Positions 10,072 to 18,420 of a DNA stretch of 64,000 nt are shown piece by piece. The translations under genes and the position numbers were made by a program. The stretch is taken from the NCBI RefSeq assembly GCF_026020075.1, contig NZ_CP102772.1, positions 868,001 through 932,000 on the forward strand. The letters run 5' to 3'. The stretch comes from Bosea sp. NBC_00550 (lineage in GTDB: Bacteria > Pseudomonadota > Alphaproteobacteria > Rhizobiales > Beijerinckiaceae). Position 1 is the stretch's first letter. Every line of letters starts with the position of its first letter. The notes under the pieces are model-generated. The model made no database searches. It was not told the origin of the DNA and worked only from the letters and a program-made list of their open reading frames with translations.

Positions 10072-10773
10072 TCAGAATGCGCGAGGTGCCACCGAGCGGG
10101 CGGCGTAAGTGTCGACCAATGGCAGGTACTCGCCGTAGAGACGGCGCAGATCGGCAAGAGCATCACCGCCGTCTTCGATCGGCCGGCTCGGCAGGTCGAT
10201 GCGCAGGTCGATCTGGCTTTCTGCACCGGGCGAGCGGACGAGAAGCGAGGCGGAATTGATCGGAAAGCTGTCGCCCAGCAGCCGCCTGGCGCTCTCCAGG
10301 CCGATCAACAGGCGATCGGCCATCAGCGCAGCGGATGGCGTGCCGGCGAAGCCTTCTGCCACGGCGTCCAGCGCCGCCGCACCCAGCGCAAGGCCATTGC
10401 CGAGGCAGAGCAGGTCATCGCCGATCCGATGCCCTGCCCAGCCGGTTGCCTCGCTGCCCGTATGCGCGCCGATCTGTCCGTCGGCGGTCAGAATCCCGAT
10501 TTGACGATATTCGAGCCAGCGGTCGTGCTGACGCAGCGCTTCCAGCACCTCCGCGGCGGTCAATCCGCAACGCACCAGATCCAGCGCCAACGGCCCGACC
10601 TTGAGATTTGTGAAGCCCTGGCTCGCAATGGCGGCTTGCTCCGTTTCCAGGTGGGGGCAGCGCGAACCGATCGCTATCGAGCTCGATGCGAGTGCGATGC
10701 CGAGTGTGCGGTCGCGCGGGTCCCGCGCGAGCACGCTCAGCATCGTGCCCCTGTGAGTCAGATCAATGTTCAT
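10072..10773 (-). CDS. DUF1028 family protein (second of a tandem pair)
   Basis: A 233-residue DUF1028 protein, visibly paralogous to its downstream neighbour: shared VLARDP/IVARCP opening, SRCPH motif, YRQIGILTADGQIGAHTGS block, WAGHRIGDDLLCLGNGLA block and a QIDLRIDLPS strand. Its ATG overlaps the stop of the preceding small gene by 4 bases, so it is translationally coupled. The family is predicted to be hydrolase-like, but its reaction is unknown. Two diverged copies side by side suggest specialisation within one pathway rather than a recent duplication. Confidence 0.78.
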   Translation of the reverse strand: MNIDLTHRGTMLSVLARDPRDRTLGIALASSSIAIGSRCPHLETEQAAIASQGFTNLKVGPLALDLVRCGLTAAEVLEALRQHDRWLEYRQIGILTADGQIGAHTGSEATGWAGHRIGDDLLCLGNGLALGAAALDAVAEGFAGTPSAALMADRLLIGLESARRLLGDSFPINSASLLVRSPGAESQIDLRIDLPSRPIEDGGDALADLRRLYGEYLPLVDTYAARSVAPRAF

Positions 10774-11246
10774 GCGGCGTCGTCGATCTGCTGGGAACGG
10801 GCTTCATCAACGAAGCTCTCGATCGCGCTTTCGGCAAGGCGGCGGATGAGGGTTTCGAGCCGCGCTTGCGCGGCGGGATCGCCCAGGTCCGGAAGCGCGA
10901 TGCTCAAGGAACGATCCGCTTGCGCGTAAACTTCTGCGGCGCGTTCGGGATGCGCTTCGACATAGGCCTCCAGAAAGATGCGCTCCTCTTCTGGCGTCAG
11001 CTCCGCGAGCTTAACAATCGCGCGGACTTGCCCCCCCGGGATCGCGAGATCGTAGGCGGGGCTGGTGATCTGCGTCACGAAGCTGCGCGTGTGGCCGAGT
11101 GACTCGGCAATCGCCTGGCGCGCGCCCGTGCCTCGGCGCTTCAGGAACGCCTGCAAAAGCAATTTGTAGCGTCGGACGGGCATGCGCTCGTCGAACAGTT
11201 CGAAATCTCGGGCCGTAGAGGCGGGCATTTTCTTAGGTCTCGTCAT
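10770..11246 (-). CDS. small helical protein, possible HTH regulator, unrecognised
   Basis: About 158 residues from the ATG at 11246. Alternative starts at 11228 and 11264 are possible and none has a strong ribosome-binding site. The segment RRYKLLLQAFLKRRGTGARQ followed by AIAESLGHTRSFVTQITSPA reads like a helix-turn-helix with an XRE-like spacing; the C-terminal half is acidic and helical. It opens the DUF1028/kinase operon, overlaps the next gene by 4 bases, and diverges from the transporter operon at 11566, so it could regulate both. I do not recognise a named family. Confidence 0.6.
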   Translation of the reverse strand: MTRPKKMPASTARDFELFDERMPVRRYKLLLQAFLKRRGTGARQAIAESLGHTRSFVTQITSPAYDLAIPGGQVRAIVKLAELTPEEERIFLEAYVEAHPERAAEVYAQADRSLSIALPDLGDPAAQARLETLIRRLAESAIESFVDEARSQQIDDAA

Positions 11247-11565
11247 GGCGCAACCAAACGCCATTCTCCGCTGACGATCAAGAGGAATGTTTAGTAAGTT
11301 GGGATTAGTCGCCCCGTTTCTCGAAACGCGCAAGCGCCCGAAATTTAGGCCTCAACGTTCAGTTTGGCGCCATCTTCCATTTCGTTTTGCCGCCAGCGAT
11401 CAGCGATGAAATCAGGATTAGATTTGATTTTACAATACGTTGAGGTGGTATTCCCATCGCTCTCGACGGAGCGGTCGCCGGGCGTCCATATTTTTCGCTT
11501 GCGATCCAATTAGTTTAGTCAATAAACTTTCAGTCGATGGTTCTCATCGCCCTGGGAGGGGTCAC
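11247..11565. promoter_or_regulatory. divergent control region with inverted repeat 11512-11528
   Basis: A 319-base AT-richer region between two divergent operons with no convincing gene. AGTTTA (11512-11517) and TAAACT (11523-11528) form an exact inverted repeat with a 5-base spacer, ending 37 bases before the binding-protein ATG. A GGGAGGGG ribosome-binding site lies just before 11566. Promoters for both directions must lie here, but I cannot place -35/-10 elements with confidence. Confidence 0.4.
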
Positions 11566-12696
11566 ATGAAGGGTTCTGCATTTTTGATCGGCGCGACCGT
11601 TGCGCTTGCGCTGACAGGATCGGCGCATGTCGGGGCGAAAGCCGCCGAGCCGATCGTCATCGGATTGTTCGGTCCGATGTCCGGCGAGCGCTCGGCATTG
11701 GGGGTGCGCTTCAAGGAGGCGGCGACGATGTTCGCCGATGAGCTGAACGGGGCAGGCGGGATCGGGGGGCGGCCCATCGAGGTTCGCGTCGAGGATAGCC
11801 GGGGTAACCCGCGCGAGGCGGCGACGCTGGCCCAGAAGTTTGCGCAGGATGCGGCGGTGCTCGCAGTGGTCGGTGGGCAGACCTCGACGGAATCGATGGC
11901 GGCAGGCCCTATTCTCGCGGAAGCCAAGCTCGCGCAGGTGGCGCCGACGGCCGGTCATCCGGACTATGTAAAGATCAGCCCCTATCAGTTCCGCACGACG
12001 CCTACACACGCCTCCATGGTGCAGCCCCATGCCGACATGCTGCTCAAGAAACTCGGCATGAAGAAGATCGCGATCGTCTACTTCAAGGACGATTGGGGCA
12101 TGGTGACCAACACCATGATGAGCAAGCGCCTCAAGGAATTGGGCGCCGAGGTCGTGCTGTCCGAGGCGATGATCCCGGAGACCCGCGATTTCCGCCCGCT
12201 GATCACCAAGATCAGGGCCGCGACTCCCGATGGCATCTTCCTTGTGAGCCACTATGCGGAATCGGCCTTGTTCATGCAGCAGTTGCGCCAGGCCGAGCCG
12301 AACCTCAAGGTTGCCGGCACGGATACCCTCAACGACCCCAAGTTCATCGAACTGGCCGGCGGTGCCGCCGAGGGCGTCGTGATGCCTACCCTGTTCCTGG
12401 CTTCGGCGCCGGAAGCGGTGAAATTCACGAAGGTTTATGAGGCGAAGTTCGGGAAGGAGCCGAATTATTACTCGGCTTTCACCTGGGATGCGATGCTGAT
12501 CGTTACCAGCGCGATGAAGGAGCTGGCCGCCGCGGGCAAGCCGCTCACCCGCCAGGCCGTGCGCGACCAGATCGCCGCCGCGGCGCCGATCCAGGGCGTC
12601 AGCGGCAGCTTGAAATACGAAGGCTCCGGCGACCTTGGCGAGCGGCAGATCAACTACATCGTCGTGAAGGGCAAGGGTTACGAACCCTTCAACTGA
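11566..12696 (+). CDS. ABC transporter substrate-binding protein, HAAT type
   Basis: A 376-residue Leu/Ile/Val-family periplasmic binding protein. It has a signal peptide (cleavage near AKAAE, about residue 27), the opening strand IVIGLFGPMSGERSALG, the binding-site VVGGQTSTESMAAGPIL and the interdomain KKIAIVYFKDDWGM. The ATG at 11566 is selected by GGGAGGGG 5 bases upstream. It heads an operon with a fused permease, fused ATPase and hydantoinase-like HyuA/HyuB genes, so its ligand may be a cyclic amide, a lactam or an amino-acid derivative. That is inferred from neighbours only. Confidence 0.87.
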   Translation: MKGSAFLIGATVALALTGSAHVGAKAAEPIVIGLFGPMSGERSALGVRFKEAATMFADELNGAGGIGGRPIEVRVEDSRGNPREAATLAQKFAQDAAVLAVVGGQTSTESMAAGPILAEAKLAQVAPTAGHPDYVKISPYQFRTTPTHASMVQPHADMLLKKLGMKKIAIVYFKDDWGMVTNTMMSKRLKELGAEVVLSEAMIPETRDFRPLITKIRAATPDGIFLVSHYAESALFMQQLRQAEPNLKVAGTDTLNDPKFIELAGGAAEGVVMPTLFLASAPEAVKFTKVYEAKFGKEPNYYSAFTWDAMLIVTSAMKELAAAGKPLTRQAVRDQIAAAAPIQGVSGSLKYEGSGDLGERQINYIVVKGKGYEPFN

Positions 12697-12735
12697 CCGT
12701 CCATTGGCGCCGGCTTCAGAGAGGATGCCGCAACC

Positions 12736-14610
12736 ATGATCGAATTCCTCAGCCAGATCCTGAACGGGCTGGTGATCGGGAACGTCTACGCGCTCGTCGC
12801 CATCGGCTTCTCGCTGATCTTCGGCGTGACGAACCTGATCAACTTCGCTCAGGGCTCCCTTCTGATGCTCGGCGCCTTCTTTGCCTATACCGGCGTGCGC
12901 CTCGGGTTGCCCCTGGCGGTGGCTGCTCTCTGTTCCGTGGCGCTCACCACCGCAGTCGGCATGCTGATCGAACGGGTGGCGCTGCGCCCGCTCGAGAATG
13001 CGCCCTGGATTGCTCCGCTGCTTTCGACGCTGGCGATCACTTTCATGCTCGACCAGGCGGCCGAGATCATCTGGACGCCGGAAGCACATCCATTTCCGAA
13101 CCCGCTATCGGCTTACAGCGTCGTTGTCGGCGCAGCCTATGTCACCGGCATGGACGCAGCGATCCTGGTGATCTCTCTCTCCTCGATGGTGGCGCTGTAC
13201 CTGTTCCTGACGCGGAGTTGGGCGGGCAGGGCGCTGCGCGCCATGTCGCAGGATATGGATGCCGTCCGGCAGATGGGGGTTAGAACCGACCGCCTGCGCC
13301 TGCTTGCCTTCGGCCTCGGTGCGGCGCTGGCTGCCGTCGCCGGTGTGATGGTCGCAATGTACTATCAGACCGTCTATCCGCAGATGGGTGTGCCGTTCGG
13401 TCTCAAGGGCTTTACGGCCGCCTTGCTCGGCGGTCTCGCGAGCATTCCCGGCGCCGTCGCGGGCGGTCTTCTGCTGGGCATCCTGGAGGCGCTCGCAGTC
13501 GGCTATGTCGGCGAAGGCTTCCGCGACATGGTTGCGTTCGGCATCCTGCTCGTCATCCTGACCTTCCGGCCGCAAGGCCTGTTCGGTGACAAGCGGCTCG
13601 ACGCGCTGGGCGGCTCGCGGGGCGCTTCCGGTGTGATGCCCTCGACCAGCATTCTGATCGGGCAGGGCGGCCAGGCGCTGCCGCAGATCCGCGGGCTGAA
13701 CCTGCCTTATCCGCTGCTGGCCCTGGGCGTCGCGGCCTGCCTGGTCCTGCCCTTCTTGCCGGTTTCCGCCTATGTCATTCAGGTTGCGCTGCTGATCGCG
13801 ATCTTCGGACTGCTGGCGGCCGGGCTGACGATGCTCTCGGGCGCGGCTGGCATCATGTTCCTCGGCTTCTCCGGCTTCTTCGGCGTCGGGGCCTATGTCG
13901 CTGCTCTCAGCGCAAAGCAGGGGGCACCGGCCGATCTCGCCCTGCTGGCGGCGGCGGCTGTCAGCGCCGCTCTGGCCGGGATCGTCGGCCTCGTCTGCGC
14001 CGGCTTGACCGGGCATGTCGTTGGGCTCGCCACTCTCGCTATTGGCGTGCTGATCTGGCTCGTCCTGCTCAACTGGACCGATGTCACGGGCGGCCCCAAC
14101 GGTGTCTTCGGCATACCCCGCCCTTCGCTGTCTTTTCTACCGGACGTGTCGATGGCTTCGGTCTCGGCACAGTATTGGCTGGCTGTCGGCCTGCTGATCG
14201 TGGCCGTGCTCGTCGTGGGGCGCCTGCTCGCATCGCCTGTCGGGCTGAGCTGGCGTGCGATCCGGGAAGACCGCGTGGCGGCCCATGCGGCCGGGCTGCC
14301 CGTGCGGCGTTATCTCGTCACCGCCTTCGTCATGGCCGGAATCTGCGCCGGTCTGGCTGGAGGCCTCTTCGCCTTTCTGCAGCGCTTCATCAGCCCGGAC
14401 AGCTTCCGGCTCGACACCTCGTTCCTGATGGTTGCGATCATCGTGCTCGGAGGCCTTGGCAATCTGACGGGAGCCCTGCTCGGCGCTGCCGCGCTCATCG
14501 TCCTGCCCGAGATGCTCCGCGATGCGGCCGAGTTCCGCATGATCCTCTTCGGGGCAGTCCTCTACCTCACGCTGCGGTTCCGCCCGCAGGGGATTGCCGG
14601 AGTCCGCTGA
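12736..14610 (+). CDS. fused LivH-LivM ABC permease
   Basis: A 624-residue membrane protein combining both permeases of a branched-chain-type importer. Residues 1-290 are LivH-like (opening NGLVIGNVYALVAIGFSLIF, then NLINFAQGSLLMLGAFFAY). A linker of about 30 residues follows. Residues 320-620 are LivM-like (AAGLTMLSGAAGIMFLGFSG and the ATPase-contact region WRAIREDRVAAHAAGLPVRR). The TGA stop overlaps the ATG of the fused ATPase gene by one base. The fusion fixes a 1:1 ratio of the two channel halves. Confidence 0.9.
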   Translation: MIEFLSQILNGLVIGNVYALVAIGFSLIFGVTNLINFAQGSLLMLGAFFAYTGVRLGLPLAVAALCSVALTTAVGMLIERVALRPLENAPWIAPLLSTLAITFMLDQAAEIIWTPEAHPFPNPLSAYSVVVGAAYVTGMDAAILVISLSSMVALYLFLTRSWAGRALRAMSQDMDAVRQMGVRTDRLRLLAFGLGAALAAVAGVMVAMYYQTVYPQMGVPFGLKGFTAALLGGLASIPGAVAGGLLLGILEALAVGYVGEGFRDMVAFGILLVILTFRPQGLFGDKRLDALGGSRGASGVMPSTSILIGQGGQALPQIRGLNLPYPLLALGVAACLVLPFLPVSAYVIQVALLIAIFGLLAAGLTMLSGAAGIMFLGFSGFFGVGAYVAALSAKQGAPADLALLAAAAVSAALAGIVGLVCAGLTGHVVGLATLAIGVLIWLVLLNWTDVTGGPNGVFGIPRPSLSFLPDVSMASVSAQYWLAVGLLIVAVLVVGRLLASPVGLSWRAIREDRVAAHAAGLPVRRYLVTAFVMAGICAGLAGGLFAFLQRFISPDSFRLDTSFLMVAIIVLGGLGNLTGALLGAAALIVLPEMLRDAAEFRMILFGAVLYLTLRFRPQGIAGVR

Positions 14611-16292
14611 TGCACGGGACACGAGCCATGAACCCAAATCCCAATCTCGAGCTGACCGACCTGAAGGTCAGCTTCGGCGGGCTCAAAGCGATCGGCGGCG
14701 TCGATATGTCGGTGGCCCCGGGTGAGTTTGTCGGAATCGTCGGGCCCAATGGCGCCGGAAAGTCGACGCTGATCCAGGCGGTCACGGGCTTCGTCAAGCC
14801 GACCGGCGGGTCCGTGAGCTTCAAGGGGCATCGCCTGGACGGGCTGGCGCCGGAGGATATCGCCGCGTTGGGCGTCGCCCGCACCTTCCAGACCAGCCGC
14901 GTCTTTCCGGCGCTGACGATCGCCGAGAGCGTTCGTGTGGGCACGCAGCGCGGCCTTATAGGCGGTGGTCGCCAACGATCCCGCTTCGGACATCTCACCG
15001 AGCCGCTCGGGGCGATCTTCGGCCTCGCGGCATATCGAACGGCAACCCGGGAGGCCGACGAAAAGGTCGAGGCGATCCTCAAGATGTTCGGGGAGCGTCT
15101 CTGGCCGCGCCGCGATCGTCCGACGCATAGCCTTTCCTATGCGAACCGGCGGCGCCTGGACATAGCCAGAGCGCTGGCGACATCTCCGGATCTGCTGCTG
15201 CTCGATGAGCCGACCGCCGGGATGAATCCGACGGAAAGCCACGAGCTCGCCGACCTGCTCATCGATATGCGCCAGCGCTTTCCCCAGATGGCCATCGTCA
15301 TGGTCGAGCACAAACTCGATATCGTCCGCAAGCTGACGCAGCGCACGATCGTCATGGCGCAGGGCAAGATCATCGTCGATGACGAGCCCGATCGGGCTTT
15401 CGCCAACCCGGAAGTGGCTGCGGCCTATCTCGGCCAAGGCGGCAATGCCCGCAGTTCCATTGTCGTGAAAGGTCATATCGACCACCAGCCCGAGATTGCG
15501 ATGCCGGGGGAGCCGGACAGCCCTGCCGTCGAGCTCAAGGGGGTCGACGTCTTCTATGGCTCGGTCCAGGCTCTCTTCGGCGTTTCCCTGCAGGTTGGCC
15601 GCGGCGAGGCCGTTGCGGTGCTCGGCGGCAACGCCTCCGGCAAATCCACCGCTATCAAGACGGTGTTGCGACTGACCACGCCGCGCACCGGCGAGGTGTT
15701 GCTGCATGGACGACCTCTGGAGGCACGCTCCACGGCCGAAGTGATCGATCAGGGCATTGCCTCGATCCCCGAAGGTCGGCGCATGTTTGCCGAGCTTACG
15801 GTTCGCGACAACATTCTGATGGGTGGTTATGCGCGACGCCACGTGCCCCGCCAGCAACTCGATCGCGACGTCGAGGCGGCTGTCGCCGAGTTTCCCTGGC
15901 TCGGCAAGCGGCTCGACCAGCTCGCGGGAACATTGTCGGGCGGCGAGCAGCAGATGGTCGCCATGGCGCGGGCCTGGCTGCGCAAACCGCAGATCCTCTG
16001 CATCGACGAACCTTCGATGGGTCTGTCCCCACTGATGGTCGACCGCGTCTATGAGATCCTCGCGCGTTGGAAGTCGCAAGGTCTGACCATCCTCATGGTC
16101 GAGCAGAGCGCCAACAAGGCACTCGAGCTGGTCGATCGCGCTTACGTCCTCCGCAACGGCATCGTGATCATGGAAGGCCGCGCGGACGAACTGCGCGAGA
16201 ACCCGGCGGTCCGGGAAGCTTACCTCGGCGGAGAGCATGTCTCGGCCTCCGCCTCTGCGTCATCGGGCCTCGCGCCCAGTCTTGCTCACTGA
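14610..16292 (+). CDS. fused LivG-LivF ABC ATPase
   Basis: A 560-residue double ATPase starting at the ATG overlapping the permease stop (an in-frame ATG at 14628 is an alternative). The first domain (about 10-275) is LivG-like: Walker A GPNGAGKST (45-53), signature LSYANRRRLDIARAL, Walker B LLLLDEPTAGMNP. The second (about 300-545) is LivF-like: Walker A GGNASGKST, signature LSGGEQQMVAMARAW, Walker B ILCIDEPSMGLSP. In the second Walker A, Ala-Ser replaces the common Gly-Ala before Gly-Lys, a conservative change. With the fused permease it makes a complete transporter from only three genes. Confidence 0.9.
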   Translation: MHGTRAMNPNPNLELTDLKVSFGGLKAIGGVDMSVAPGEFVGIVGPNGAGKSTLIQAVTGFVKPTGGSVSFKGHRLDGLAPEDIAALGVARTFQTSRVFPALTIAESVRVGTQRGLIGGGRQRSRFGHLTEPLGAIFGLAAYRTATREADEKVEAILKMFGERLWPRRDRPTHSLSYANRRRLDIARALATSPDLLLLDEPTAGMNPTESHELADLLIDMRQRFPQMAIVMVEHKLDIVRKLTQRTIVMAQGKIIVDDEPDRAFANPEVAAAYLGQGGNARSSIVVKGHIDHQPEIAMPGEPDSPAVELKGVDVFYGSVQALFGVSLQVGRGEAVAVLGGNASGKSTAIKTVLRLTTPRTGEVLLHGRPLEARSTAEVIDQGIASIPEGRRMFAELTVRDNILMGGYARRHVPRQQLDRDVEAAVAEFPWLGKRLDQLAGTLSGGEQQMVAMARAWLRKPQILCIDEPSMGLSPLMVDRVYEILARWKSQGLTILMVEQSANKALELVDRAYVLRNGIVIMEGRADELRENPAVREAYLGGEHVSASASASSGLAPSLAH

Positions 16293-16328
16293 TCCGGCTC
16301 GAAGCCGTTCCATTTGGAGGTCCCTGCG

Positions 16329-18410
16329 ATGGGCTTGCGCGTTGGCGTCGATATCGGCGGCACATTCACCGATTTTGCAGTGCTCGACCCGGCTACGGGC
16401 CATTTTGAGATCGGCAAGGTGCTGAGCACGCCGGCCGATCCGGCCGAGGCCGTGATCGAGGGCCTCAAGGCCCGGATGGCCCAGAGCGGCCGACCAATGA
16501 GCGAGATTGCCGAAGTCGTTCATGCAACGACGATCGCTACGAATACCGTGATTCAGCGCAAGGGCCCGCCGACCGCGCTGATCACCACCAAGGGCTTTCG
16601 TGATGTGATCCTGATCGGCCGCCAAAAGCGGTACGAGCTCTACGACAACATGGCAGGGCGCCCGGCGCCGTTGGTTCCGCGGGACTTTGTGTTCGAGGTC
16701 GCCGAACGGATGCTCTGGACCGGAGAGGTCGAGACCGCGCTCGACGAGGACGGGGTCCGCTCGATCGCTCGGGAACTGGTCGAGAAGGGCGTGGTCGCCG
16801 TGGCAGTCTGCTTCCTCCATTCCTACGCAAACCCTTCGCATGAAAAGCGCGTTGCGGAGATTCTGCGGGAGGACGCCCCCGATCTGATGGTGTCGATTTC
16901 CTGCGAGGTCTCGCCTCTCTATCGGGAGTTCGAGCGGACCAGCACGACGGTCATGAATGCCTACGTTATGCCCGGGGTGGCCAGCTACGTCGAGCGGCTG
17001 GATCGGCAGCTGCGGGCATTGGGCGCGCAAGTGCCGATGCTGATCATGCAATCCAACGGCGGCGTGGCGACCGTAGAGACGGTGAAGCGCTTTCCGATCC
17101 GCATCATCGAAAGCGGTCCCGCCGCCGGCGTCCTGACGGCAGCGCGCTTCGCACCCGCAGCGGGCACTGACAATCTCATTTCCTTCGACATGGGGGGCAC
17201 CACCGCCAAGCTTTGCCTGGTCGAGGATGGAAAGCCGTTGCTGACGAGCCAGTTCGAGGTGGACATGACCCACCTCAAGAAGGGTAGCGGCCTGCCGGTC
17301 AGCATTCCGGCGGTCGATCTGATCGAGATCGGCTCGGGAGGCGGAAGCATCGCCAAGGTCGAGCTCGGCGCGATCGCTGTCGGCCCCGAAAGCGCGGGTT
17401 CGGTGCCCGGTCCGGCCTGCTATGGGCGCGGCGGCGCCAAGCCGACCGTCACGGATGCCGATCTCGTGCTGGGTTATCTCAATCCGGACTACTTCCTCGG
17501 CGGCGAGATGAAGCTCGACAGCGAAGCGGCCCTTACGGCGATCGAGAGGGACGTCGCCGTCCCGCTGGGCATCGACGTCATGCAGGCTGCCTGGGGCATC
17601 CATGAAATCGTAACCGCACAGATGGCGCAGGCCGCACGCGCGGTGACGATCAATTGCGGAAAGGACCCCCGCCTGTTTGCGCTTGTGCCGTTCGGCGGCG
17701 CCGGCCCGGTCCATGGCACCCGCCTCGCACGCATGCTCGGCTGCCCGAAGGTCGTCTTCCCGCGCGCCGCGGGCGTGGAGTCCGCCGTCGGGCTCCTGAT
17801 GGCGGAGACCTCTCTGGATCTGGCGCGCACCCAGGTGATGAATCTTGACGCCGACGCGATCAACGAGATCAACGCCCTCTACCTTGACCTTGAGGAACAG
17901 GCGCGCGCGCAGCTCGATGATGCAGGCGTCCCGCGCGACAGGCAGAGCTTCTCGGCGAGCTGCGACATGCGCTTTGCTGGCCAGGGCTTCGAGATTGCCG
18001 TCGATCTGCCAGCCTATCCTTACGCGACAGCCGATCTCGACATGCTTCGCGAGGCCTTCCACGCCGCCTACTCCAAATCCTATGGCGCCCGAACTTTCGA
18101 TCCCGACTGGACGATCGTCGCGGTTCACTGGCGGTTGCGCGCGATCGCCGTCGGCAAGACGCTGACCATGGACGAGCTGCCGAAGCTGCACGGAGGTGTC
18201 GAGCGGGCCAGGCGCGGCCAGCGTCAGGTCTGGTTCCCCGAGACCGCCGGATTCACGCTCTGCGACGTCTACGACCGCTACGCGCTGAGCGCCGGCGATG
18301 TCTTTGCCGGGCCTGCCATCGTCGAGGAGCGGGAGTCGACCATCGTCCTGCCTCCGGAAAGCAAAACCACTGTCGACTCCCACGGCAACCTGATCACCAC
18401 GCTGAACTGA
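16329..18410 (+). CDS. hyuA: hydantoinase/oxoprolinase subunit A (HyuA family)
   Basis: A 693-residue protein of the HyuA / N-methylhydantoinase A / acetone carboxylase beta group. The actin-like ATPase fold shows at the start (GVDIGGTFTDFAVLDP) with FDMGGTTAKLCLVEDG in the middle, plus HATTIATNTVIQRKGP and FGGAGPVHG family motifs. TTGGAGG lies directly before the chosen ATG at 16329. HyuA proteins hydrolyse ATP to activate a cyclic or keto substrate together with HyuB. The next gene is HyuB and a dedicated transporter precedes it. The actual substrate (hydantoin, oxoproline-like lactam or ketone) cannot be told from sequence. Confidence 0.88.
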   Translation: MGLRVGVDIGGTFTDFAVLDPATGHFEIGKVLSTPADPAEAVIEGLKARMAQSGRPMSEIAEVVHATTIATNTVIQRKGPPTALITTKGFRDVILIGRQKRYELYDNMAGRPAPLVPRDFVFEVAERMLWTGEVETALDEDGVRSIARELVEKGVVAVAVCFLHSYANPSHEKRVAEILREDAPDLMVSISCEVSPLYREFERTSTTVMNAYVMPGVASYVERLDRQLRALGAQVPMLIMQSNGGVATVETVKRFPIRIIESGPAAGVLTAARFAPAAGTDNLISFDMGGTTAKLCLVEDGKPLLTSQFEVDMTHLKKGSGLPVSIPAVDLIEIGSGGGSIAKVELGAIAVGPESAGSVPGPACYGRGGAKPTVTDADLVLGYLNPDYFLGGEMKLDSEAALTAIERDVAVPLGIDVMQAAWGIHEIVTAQMAQAARAVTINCGKDPRLFALVPFGGAGPVHGTRLARMLGCPKVVFPRAAGVESAVGLLMAETSLDLARTQVMNLDADAINEINALYLDLEEQARAQLDDAGVPRDRQSFSASCDMRFAGQGFEIAVDLPAYPYATADLDMLREAFHAAYSKSYGARTFDPDWTIVAVHWRLRAIAVGKTLTMDELPKLHGGVERARRGQRQVWFPETAGFTLCDVYDRYALSAGDVFAGPAIVEERESTIVLPPESKTTVDSHGNLITTLN

Positions 18411-18420
18411 GGAAACCGCG

